Assembly (NCBI GenBank): GCA_964035545.1
Contig: OZ037771.1
Location: forward strand, 6,257,690-6,321,689
Length of the DNA: 64,000 nt
Source: Bugula neritina
Taxonomy: Eukaryota; Bryozoa; Gymnolaemata; Cheilostomatida; Bugulidae
Direction of reading: 5' to 3'
Below the pieces are notes generated by a model. That model was not told where the DNA came from. It worked only from the letters and a program-made list of their open reading frames with translations, and did not search any database. This document shows, piece after piece, positions 25,935 through 37,700 of the stretch (its first letter is position 1; each line of letters opens with the position of its first letter). Made by a program: the position numbers and the translations under genes.

Positions 25935-26060
25935 TATGATGTGTAATGTGCTGTGATGTGTAATGTGCTGTGATGTATAATATACTGTGATGTATACTGT
26001 GTGATGCATGCTGTGTGTAATGTGTAGTGTGTGCAGTGTGTGTGTGCGGTGTGTGTGTGC

Positions 26061-26099
<39 letters not shown>

Positions 26100-26155
26100 T
26101 GTGATGTTCAGTGTGTGTGTGACGTTCAGTGTGGGTGTGTGTGTATGTGTGCGTG
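25935..26155. repeat. TG microsatellite and variants
   Basis: TGTGATGTGTAATGTGC-type units pass into a pure (TG)n run near 26060-26100. Frames encoding His/Thr or Cys/Val repeats are artefacts. Confidence 0.93.
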
Positions 26156-26589
26156 TATTGTTTTCAATCAAGTTTTAAAAAGAACTTTGTTTTATAATAC
26201 ATTTATCAATTGTTAAATTTTTAAACATATTTGCAGAACATATAACAAGCATGGAACATTTATGAAAGTTATAAAAGGTGTAACTGAATGCATGAAAATG
26301 TTTGCCCCAAGTCGATTTGTATGTTCAAAATTCTAACCATGCATAGTTATATGCAGCAACAGCACGAGCCTAACCGCTGTAAAGTGGTATTGTGTGAATA
26401 CTAAAAATAAAAATAAAATGCAACTGCGTAGCAGTTCCACAAAGTATATGGGTTAGGAATTGTCTACCTTTAATCAAATGCTTAGGTATATTTGTTCGGA
26501 TATTTCAAGGATGACGATTTGACGATAAAATATCGGCTTACGGTCCATATGTTACAATCACAATATTACTATAATAATTATACTTATAG

Positions 26590-27990
26590 AGCATAAATTA
26601 TACAACATAATCATATAATAATATTGATATTTGTCTTTGTAACCATTGCAAACTTGCAGCAACGTGCTTTCCCCTTTTGATACATACACGCCCCATAAAG
26701 AATTGTGATACTTTCGTTATCACTATCGGTATGAGTATGGAATTGGATATGCCTATGGCAGTGGCTATAGTCATACTGATACTGATACTCATACTCATAG
26801 TCATAGTCATAGTGATAGTCATAGTGATAGTGATACTGATAGTCTACATTTTCATTTTGATTTAGTTTACTTTTAGTTTTATCATTTTCATTACCACTAT
26901 GATTAATATTTTTATTTTAAAGTATCATCACATTATGATTATTATTAATATTATCATTATGATTCTGCATTAATGAATAATTATTATTATGATTATTAGA
27001 ATATTACTGTTACTTACAGTTAGTGTTACGGTTTAACTGTAAGTTAATCACTTAATGTGTAAGTGTAACTATAAGTATAAGTTTATTTACTATCCTCACG
27101 CTCATCCTTGTAATACTAGTAATAGTAAGTCAAAGTGATACTAACTCTAAAAATAAGTCTAATACTAATAGTAATACTAATAGTAAGAGTAAGTCTAATA
27201 CTAACACTAATAATAATATTAGTAGTGAAACTGAAAGTAAAGGACTAAATCTAATAGTAATTCTATTACTATTCGTATTACTACTAGTATTACTATTACT
27301 ATTACTATTAGCTTGCTGTAAGTGTAACTCACTAACTGTTTACTCAGTTTAGTAATTTTAATACTAATGGTAATACTAATACTAATAGTGAAACTGAAAG
27401 TAAATGTGATACCCTAATAGTAATACTTGTACTAATATTTATAATACGTATAGATATAGATACGGATATCACATCACATTAGAATGACACGGATACTCAT
27501 AGTAATAGTGATAGTCATACTGATACTCATACTGACTCCGAGTGTATTATTAATGATTGAGTCATACTCATACTGGTACTCATACTCATAGTCATAGTGA
27601 CATCGACAGTCATACTCATACTGATCCTCATTGACATTACTGATTAGTCATTAGTCATGTTGATTTGGTATCACTTGATCTTGTCATTGTGATTATCATT
27701 ATGATAATGGTATTAATGATGATATTGATTAGTTAATCAACATCATAATGATGATTATTATAAATTATATAATTTCTCCGTGAACTTTATCAATATATTA
27801 AGGATTATTTCACAGACCCATGGGCCATAGGCTACTCATAGTCCTCGCTACTCAATACTCATACTCGTAGTCATTTTCATACTCAGTCTTATAGGCTTAG
27901 ACTTTGAGTTTGAGTGATAATGATTTTCATAGTGATAATCATGCTGATACTCATACTCGTACTGATACTCAATACTCATAATCATAGCAA
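26590..27990. repeat. long TCATACTCATAG / ACTAATAGTAAT simple-repeat field
   Basis: About 1.4 kb dominated by hexanucleotide words (ACTCAT, AGTCAT, AGTGAT, ACTAAT, AGTAAT) with unique patches. The two word families alternate along the block. Confidence 0.88.
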
Positions 27991-30900
27991 TTTATTGTCT
28001 ATAAAAGCTGAAATCCAATAAAATATGAATTTAATGTGTAGAACCAGTCAAAAGTTAATTTTAATTAATTTTGAACCATTATAAATATGATGTAATAAAT
28101 AAATATTCGACTTTAGTTTATGGGAAATTTTAATTTAGTAATGTATTAGACACCATTACTAATTTACTGTTACAATGTAAAACTAAAAGTGTGTAGAATC
28201 AAGCGATATTCCGATATTCAAGTCTTGAAGTAAAAAACAGGAGCTACGGCTAGAGGTCAAACTTTAGTTTCGCATAGACATGAACTGATTGATTTTGAAT
28301 TTGATCTTGATGATTACAGAGTTAATCTAATACCCGATGGAGTTTATGTATGAATTTGGCTAAATAGTCATCAATTAAAGCTAACATAATGAATTCTTAA
28401 TTGGAAGCAGTTTTCATTATTGATAAAAAGGGATATATAATATTGAAATTGTTACCTTCCAGTTACTGGCTCTAATATTAGCATAACTAAAGAAAAAGTT
28501 GATAAATTATAACTAAGGAACTGACCACATAATTGCAGTACAGTTTCTGTAGCATTTACTAAGTTTAAGATGATGAAATATAGACAAATAGAAATATTAA
28601 TAGCTCTTTGGATAGCAAAGATATCCTAATATCTCAACATGGCTCCATGTAAAACACAACTGGTGCATAGATAGATTCATGCTCTAATTTTACTTTTCTG
28701 CCTATGCTGTGGAATCTCAGGCTTTCTGAAAGGATTAATGTTGTTGTGGAACTTATTGCAATAACTATCTCAACTCTGATCCTATATATTATTTCTAGAT
28801 TGAAAATCAATCGCTCCCAGTGTAACTTTTTAATTAATTAAATTCTAACTTTTCACTGCCTATGTCTTCTAATGACTGTGTCTCTGGTATTTTATATTCT
28901 TTCATTTATATATAGAAAGGGTTGGAGTTGTCAAAAGTATTTCTTTGTGAAAATTGCTTTTATATCTTATTGGCACATTAGAGCTAACTTTGGTGTTTCA
29001 CTGCTGTCAGACACTGTTAGTTGTCCAAGTCAAGGGTCAAATTTGCTTTGCCTCTGACCTTTATAGCTTTGCACTTTGCAATTGAATACTATTTTCACAG
29101 GGCTTAACTGCTTATGTCAATTGTACAATTTAACATTTAAGTTATGCAATTATCACTCAAGTTTTAAAGTCATGTTTTAATTAAATTTAAATTCTGAATA
29201 AAATTTATAACCCAAAGTATTACATCATCGTTAAATTTTCAAAGTTTTGTAAAAACAAAATGTTTAAAAAATAGTTTCTATTTATATTGCCTACGACCCA
29301 GAGCATTTTAAAGGTAAATCCGATTAGTAAAAGCCTTATGTAAAGAAAATTATAATTTTATGAGGACTTTTATTATAGATAGAAGCTTAATTTGTAGATG
29401 AAACAATAAGTATAGGTGTATCCATCCATATAATCATATTTCTTGTCAGATAACTTTATATATAAAAGTACACCAATAAAATGTAATTTTAATTTAGTGG
29501 CCTTTTAAGCAAATTTTCAAATTTAGATTTTCAAGTTGGAATTTAAAAAACATAAAATTAGAACTACTCATGCAAACAAAAATAATATGCAATGCAATGT
29601 TCCATAGACCAAAATTAGTTTGTAATTTATTTTGTGATCATACTACTCAAAATAAAACTGTTCACTCACATTTTTTTACTTTTATAAAATTGTAAGTACC
29701 CAAACCAAGAAAGGCTCTGCCCTTTTCTTTAATGGTAATAAAATGTAAATATGCTCCCATTATAGGCTCAGAAATGGGCATAAATCCAAGCAGTTTTGAA
29801 TTATGCAACCCCTAAAGGTAGTTGTAGTGGTAGTAGTAGTAGTAGCAGTAGCACTGGTAGTACTGGTAGTAATAGCAGCAGCAACAGTAGTAGCAGTAGT
29901 ATTTAGCTCCTATGTGCAATATAAGTCTGCATGATAGACCAGAACTTGAAAAAGGAAAACCAACGAAACTTACACAAATATGTCATCATATTGTTTTCAA
30001 GCCTTTCAATGTGTTGAGTTCTAAAGAATTCTTCTCAAGTTGAATACATAACTGTATTCAACTTGAGAGTGGTTTAAGAGTGTATTAAATTTGAAAAAAA
30101 ACAATGCCATCATTTGCCTCTAGTATTAGTGATTATAAGGCCAGCATAACTAACGTGAATACTATTAGTAATACTGCAAAAGTATTGCAGTGTCTGCATT
30201 TTCATATTTTGAATATTATTCTATAATAATGATTATAAAATCGATGCTTCTGATCATTTTTATACGTGATTGAAAATTGTAATAATGCTAACCAAACATA
30301 AATAGCCACTGCACCCATTTATTATTAGGATTGTGTTTGTACAAAATCATATTGAAATTTGCACAACTCATAAATTATTCCAGTATTGGAGGTTGATGTT
30401 ATAAAGGAGAGGAAGGGGGAGGATAGGCTTTACTCACTTGCAGTCAAAAAATCTCCACAGTTACCTCCCTAAAAATATTTTTATTTTTGTTGCAGCCTCA
30501 TTCTAACGTTCAGTGTTGGCTAGCCACTCCAAGCTTGATAGTTGTGTAAGTATGAAATTGCTAAATCAATTTATTACTTTTAGTTTCATTCTAGCTGACT
30601 GGAGTTGGTTGAGTTGCCAAGCTTTATGGCAGTACTCAAAAAAATAAGTCTTACTAAGCCACAAGGGCTTTCAAGCTTTTTAGCTCTGTTCCCCCTTTGC
30701 AGGTCATCAGAAGTTTAAATACCTCTAAACATTCTTTTAAATAATCATCTATAAACCAAATAATAATTACAAATTATATCTATAAAACTTGTTGCTGCTC
30801 TTTTTATGGTAAAAGCAGAACATTGTAGAAAATGAAGCATGCATGCAATACTTGCTGCAGGACCAACAAAATTAGAAATGAGAAATTAGAAACTTAGACC

Positions 30901-31375
30901 TCTTGAATGTTCCAAGTTTCCCTAACAGGGATTTCCCCCTTGTTGAAAAACCTATGTGTTAGTAGAACATTATAATTCTCCAAAATTAAATCTAGAATAT
31001 TTTTGCTGCTAAAACTGGCGCTTTTCATATGACACACTTGAAACATTTTTCCTTATAAATTGCCAAACACTTTCAGTGTAAAATAAATATAACGTTGGGA
31101 TATTCATCAAAGTTTATTTTGAGATTAATTGTTTTTTATTAGGAGGAGATAACTTAGGACAAAGACAACAGGATAGTCCATATTTACTCTGCAATTATCC
31201 AGTTTATGTAATGCAACTGTAGACAGCATTCATTAGACTCTTCCAGATTTACTCTAATTACTTCTATAACCTGAGGTATGAATTTTCTTTGTTGTACGTG
31301 ATGTATTCATGTCCATTATAATGGTAATGTTTCCTATCTTCATTCCTAATAAAGCTGCATGCATAATTATGACTA
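27991..31375. other. intergenic stretch, no supportable gene
   Basis: AT-rich DNA with no recognisable reading frame. It contains an AGT/AGC microsatellite at about 29815-29905 and the hairpin at 30033-30068. Confidence 0.35.
30033..30068. repeat. perfect 16-bp hairpin with 4-nt loop
   Basis: TCTCAAGTTGAATACA, the loop TAAC, then TGTATTCAACTTGAGA. The arms are exact complements. Confidence 0.85.
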
Positions 31376-31775
31376 GCACGGTCAGGTTGTTTGCAACGTG
31401 ACTTGCGAAAAGTGTGGTCGCGGTCGTGTTGCGTTAACACAAGAATAGATTAATACAATTAATTAGCCAATGGAAATCCAATAGCGTACCACATCAAGTC
31501 AAGGATAGGTCGGGGCGAAACAACACGTGCTCCTTACTGCCTCATGTTAGACGTAGTCACGTTTGATGCCACTTCTTTTCACATCTACAACTGATTGGCT
31601 GAAATTTCTTCTTACTATAACATTGTGTAGAGACGTTTATATCTCTCCCACTACCCCATTCTTATTTGTTGGCGAAGTAATTGTAGTCGCTCTGTTTACT
31701 CGGGAGCGCTCAGCTATAAGACGGGCCATTTTTGTTATTGGTTCTAACTAATATACACGTAGGGATAGTGCAAAC
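31376..31775 (+). promoter_or_regulatory. probable TIMELESS promoter region with canonical E-box
   Basis: Relatively CpG-rich DNA directly upstream of the first ATG (31776), in contrast to the AT-rich spacer before it. CACGTG lies at 31524-31529, about 250 bp upstream of the ATG. E-boxes of this form are bound by bHLH factors, including CLOCK/CYCLE at clock genes. A single hexamer is weak evidence, and CACGTG also occurs elsewhere in this window. Confidence 0.35.
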
Positions 31776-34700
31776 ATGAACGATCTCAATCTGTTCTCTA
31801 CCTCAGGTAATTGTTACATTTAGGTCACTAGAATCAGTATGGTGCCAGTGTAAGCACCAGAAGTGACTTGGTTATTCTTTCACGTTTCATGACACCAACA
31901 TCCAAGCTAACTTGGTGATGCATTTTTCAACTCTATTTTTACAAAATTTTTCTTGCTGGTAGTAGTCGAACTGAATTTGTAAAATACAAATCAATTGTTA
32001 CACTTTTTAGCATGTAACTGTGTTGTATAATTCAATATTATTAATATTACTAATACATTTTTTTAACATTTATCATGTATCAGAGCATCATTTTTACTGA
32101 TGACTTTTAGGTCATCTTTTAAAGTTTGGAAATTTCTTATTTATGCTCTAAAGGAGTTGGTATATTTAATTCCCATAGTAATAGTGTATATAGTCTATTT
32201 CTCAGCCAGCAAATGTCTGTATTTTAGAAACTTAATGCTTGTGTTACAGATATTGAAGAAGGGCTACAGACTTCTATGGTACTAGCCATGGAGTGGTACA
32301 TTATGAACAGCACTGGTGTCAGGAGCCTCACATGCAACCTGGGAGAACTTGTCTCTCCTGACACTTACGTACTCCATGATGGGTGTGCAGGTGCGTCAAG
32401 TCACTGCCAGCCTATACTTGTGTGTAGAATCAGATATTACCCTCCAATAAGCTCACCGATTCTTGACTATCATGAAAATCCTTTTCGCATAAAAGTTTTC
32501 AAGAGTCTTTGTGATGTTATTACTATGTTAGTATAAATTAATCTCGTCCTGGCGTAGTAGCATCATCTTCCAGTATGACTAGCCTATTTGTCTCACTTGA
32601 CTGTGTGTTCCATCAGATGTGATGGAAGAGCTATTGGCTAGAATTGCCAATGAAGAAGAGAATAGATATATTACAAAGAGGCACATACTAGCAGAGCAGC
32701 TTCTGGCAAAAGATCTTATACCTATGATCAAGTATGGCAGTCCTGATGTTAACGAGCTGCAGCTATTGTTGAGGTGCGTATTTTTCATCTATAACTTGTA
32801 TACTTAATGTGACACAGTGTATAGCTTGTATGCTTAATGTGACTCATTGTATAGCTTGTATACTTGATATAACTCAATGTATAACTTGTATAGTTGATAT
32901 GACTCATAGTATAACTTGTATAACTGGCATGACTTAGTGCATAACTGGTGTAATTGGTATGACTCATTGTATAGCTTGTATAACTAGTATGACTCATTAT
33001 ATAACTAGTATGACTCAGTGTATAACTTGTATAACTAGTATGACTCATTGTATAACTTGTATAACTAGTATGACTCATTGTATAATTTGTATAACTGGTG
33101 TGACAGGCTGCTCAGCGAGCTCTGTCAACCATGTGACGCCGACCAGACTGTTGCCATGCCGCCAGACAAGTACGCTTATCCTGACCTGAAGAGACTCGCC
33201 GGACAAGTCTGTGAAGCATTCTTAGACCGAGAGTTCTCCTCCAGACTCTTCACACACATTCACGAGTTGATTGAAGAGGTAGCCAATGATCTTCTCTTTG
33301 TTAAATTATTATTATTGTAATTTAAATTACAGTAAAATAATGTAATGGCCAAATCACTGATCACAACAAGTGGTGCATACCTTAGTAAATTCATGTTTCA
33401 TATTTATTTCAATGTTTTATACCTTTTCAACACACTCAGTTTAGAAAATCGATGTACATGTTATCTATAGCTGGCTTCATGTCTCATCCTTCCTGGCCAA
33501 TGGAAATAATTAGATTGTTTAAATTTCATGAAGTAGCTGCCAGCTGTAGATTAATTACTCTACTTTGTTAAGTTGTCTGTGTTTTTCTCAGGCGGGAGAG
33601 CTGGAGATGGTTCAGGAGTCTTACCTCTCCATCAAGTACCTCTTCACGACCATCAGAAATGTCCTGTACCTCATGAAACCAGAGAAAGAAAGCTTCACTA
33701 AACTACTTTCGTAAGTACATTATTTTTGCGCATAGCTAAACCAACATTAACTGGTGAAAAATGTGAGAGTGGTTTGGTCATAGCCATCAAGGGTCATTTG
33801 GTTCTAATAGAGAAGCTGTTTGGAGACGGCATAGGTTTAGAGAGCCATGGACAGTCGGGATTTATTGTCTGTTGACTTTTATCTTTACCTTACTGTCTTC
33901 ATTAATAGCTCACTCCATACTGGATCCATTTGCATCCATCCTAAATCCTTCTCTGCATCCTCACTGAATCCACAGTTCATTCACCTTAAATTCACGCTGT
34001 GTTCACTTATAATCACTCCACCCACATCTGTTCACACTGTATCCACTCAATTTCAATGAATGTTGTAATTTCATCCATGGTTTATGATTAGCGCCAGAAT
34101 CTGAACAGTCAAGTTATAAGATATGACGTCTGTTAATCTATTCAGAAATCAAATCCTAAATGAACTTCAAGTTTTTCAATGTGATGTAAACTCTTCGCAC
34201 CGACTATAATTCAATATTGTGTACAATGCACTATCTGTTCAGCTTCATAGCAGCCATGTCTAATCTCACAGCTTTTAGCGATTCTAAACAACATTCTAGC
34301 TATAATTTACTTATGGTTTTTCAGTTAGAAAAAAAAAACAGTTGAATTGAACTTAGGTGTTTTCATCAAGATTAAAAAGTATTAATTTTGTTTTTGATTT
34401 ATACTTTAAACAAACGTGGCTGTTCATTATTGACTATTGTAACTGAAAATATTCACCTGGCTAAAAATTTTCATAGCAAATAAATTTGCTAGAAGTATAT
34501 GAACTCGGTAATAAGGAAGTAATGAAGTTATATAATCTAAATATGTTACTGATGTCATAGGTCAATATTAGTTTCATCAACACCTGTAACAGGAAAAAGC
34601 TTATACAAACATTCACCAATGTTAACATAAGTATTGTGTCTAACAGAAGATAAATCGGAATTTAAATGTTTTTTCATCATTTTAAATGCTTATTCAGAAT

Positions 34701-37700
34701 TATATTTGGAAATAGCATTTTCAATTCCTCTGCAACATACAGTTTCAATTTTCATAATTTTGTCAAGCAAATTAATTTTGTAAATAGTTAATGCATGATA
34801 CTATAATTTCAACACTGTTTTTTATTTACATGAACTTTGTTATTTGCGTAGTTGGCAGTCCTATATTGAAAATATTAGCTCCAGTGATACTTATCTAAGA
34901 AGATTGTCTGCTATTTTCTGTAATTCTGTGGTAACACAGTCTCCTTATTTGGATCAAAGAAAACAGATAATGCTAATGTTGATAAAGAGAAATGTATATT
35001 TTAATTTACTCTTTACCATTTCTTCTAAATGCTTTATGTTGTGTAGACTTTTGCTGGAGAATGACTTGGATTCAGTTTTGATATATTCCATCAACTGCCA
35101 TGGAAGAGATGAACTTGTATTACCAGCCGCCCAAATTTTATCACTTCTCTACTCTGAGTTTGAGGTGAGTAAGGTGGCTTGGACTGAGGGGCTTGCTAGT
35201 AGGCAATGTCTTTTAGTAACAATGCTAATTAACTTGCAGTAATGCTACTAGCTCTAACCGTTTTAGTAGTTGAATAATAATTATTCCTATCATAAATGAG
35301 TAAATCTATCCTTTTTTAAGGGAAACTTTTAAAAATATTTCAACTCGAAAAAGTATAACTAACTGAAATTTAATTCAACTAGAATTAAAAATGCTATTTT
35401 TAATTTGAATATCTCGTTAGTTTGAGTTTTGGGACTGTTGGCTAGAATTGGAAACTGTTAAAAAGTCGAGTAGTTAAGATCAAGTCATGTCGACAGTTCA
35501 TCGAAAGTTCAGTTCCGATAAATTTGTTAATTGATTCCCGGACGGCGATACGATGTTGTATAATGGCGATACGATGTTGTATAATGGCGATACGATGTTG
35601 AGACGATACAGGGATTGCTGTGGTACAATGGTGGTGATACAATTTTCAGCACGTGCATACACATGTGTGTTGGGAAACGATTATATCAACCTGTCTTCTG
35701 CCATGATTTATAGCTAATAGATCCCTATCAACAAGGAGAGTCAAATGTCACAACAAGACTAGTTCCTGCAAGCAACAGCCATTATACTAAGTTAAAAGCC
35801 CACCATAGTATGATGATGTCCATCTCTCTAACACTGTGCTCTCTCGTCGTGTAAACTGTGATACTCTTATTATGACTGATCAGAAGTAAGGGGTAGAAGT
35901 TTCATGCCTATAACAACTTAATTATCAGTCTGTCCGTTTCATCAAAGAATTTTATCTCTCAGTTTCCAATTGTCTCCAATTGTTTTGGATTTTCATTTAA
36001 ATGGTAATGAAGTATTACATAAAGTTAATGCACATGTCGGCCATTCACTTAGTACTGTTCATCAAATGGCAATCCTCGTGAAATTTTCTCAGTGGCTAAG
36101 GCAGAAGTGCAAACTTGCTCCATCTTCAATTTTATGAACTTCCGGTTTTGCAACCTTTCAATTGATCGAAAATACACCCGGTTTTGTAAAATTTTATTAC
36201 TTCTAAACTGAGCATCAGCAGCAAATGTTACTGGAGTAAATGTTCCAAAATTGTCCAATTAGAATGTCTTTAGCACTCTTTCATCAGTTTTGACATGAAA
36301 CCAACCATCAAGGAACATTGAATTCAGACAGAACCTAGCTTGGCTAGTTTCTGTTTCAATCAATATCAATTCCTTGGGGCAGGAGTTTATTCTGTAAAGA
36401 CTATTTACTAATGTCAATGTGAGTGAGAAATGAAGTAGTGTGCTATATGCTGTAATGATATTGTCCTATTGCTGCATTATACTTGGTGTGTGTTTTGTTA
36501 ACTTGCATTTGGTATATGAACTCTGTTCTGCGATGGTTAATTATTTTATTTACATGGCAAGGTATAACTGATCATAGCTAATTAGTAGAACTGTAAATGT
36601 AGATGTCATAATACTGTACATAATGTGTTTCACTTTGCTTTTTAAAATTTAGTTGAAACATAGGATTGAGTAAGGTAGAATAGCAGGTAATGTGTTCAGT
36701 TCATCTTTCTCTTTATATGCTGAAAATATGTTTCTGAACTTGTATCTATTGCTCTGCCTTGCCACTGTTTAAATATTTTAATGCAAGACCCGTTCACTGA
36801 TTCAACGGTATTGCAGTGGTTGAGGACAGAACCTGAAGGTGCTAAGGAGCAAGATGTCACCTGTATCACTGACAGGTTGAAACGTATCGTTGTCCAGTTA
36901 CTACAAGGTTCCCTCTCCGCTCTCGCCATTTCTCTAATGGTAACGCATATCATTACTCTAGTAAACAAACTATTCCAGGATTATGATGTCATTCTTGAAA
37001 TATGCATATCATTAAAGTGTTGATCCCTTCTAGTTACCATATTTGCAAGTGCTTGTGCTGTGGTCGTGCAGTTCAGAGGTAGGTGCAGATATGGAGAAAT
37101 TGGGAAAAACCTGTGTTCTAGATTAGAAATATAGCAAAATAAGTGAAGTTCTCTAGAGAATTTCAATTTGCACCCCTAACCAAAATTTATTAAGAAAATA
37201 GGAGAACTTGGGCTGTTTCAATTTCTCCACTACTGCTCCTAGGTTGTGCAACTGTGCTGTCAGCTGCAGTAGTTGATTGGGGATGTTATTGCAGAGAAAA
37301 GAGCTGAAAGATGGCTCAGATGTTGAAGGGAGTTACCTCTCCTGGTGTCTCACATACTTCCTGCCCTACGTCAGCTACGTGCCGGTGCCTCTCGCCAAAT
37401 TCAGGTTTGTCATCATTTGAAACCAGGTTCCATATCCTCCAAATATTGTGAAATATTTTATGGTGGTCTTGTGCAGGCATAGCATAGCTTAGATAGGTTA
37501 CTTATCTGTGCTGGTTTACTGGTCATTGTTCAGCTGCTGACCTAACCAGCCAGACATTGACCTTTTCAACTATTTGCAACGAAGACATCATCTCTGCTTA
37601 GCCAAACATTTCGATTATTGTTGATGGGTTTGCAGCAAAGGATGCAGCACTTTATGAGGAGATGATTAAATTAAGAAATGCTCATGGTTTTTGTAGTAAT

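Noticed and set aside
34844-35046. Extension of TIMELESS exon 6 upstream, giving a 132-codon frame
   Set aside because: An acceptor (GTAG before 34851) would keep phase, but the extra 65 residues do not fit the family. The TTGTGTAG at 35039-35046 joins LLS to LLLENDLDS in the expected way. A cassette exon is not excluded.
36781-36816. TIMELESS exon 7 starting at the ATG at 36781
   Set aside because: The TTGCAG at 36811-36816 gives a phase-0 junction with exon 6, while the upstream AAG acceptor is out of phase.
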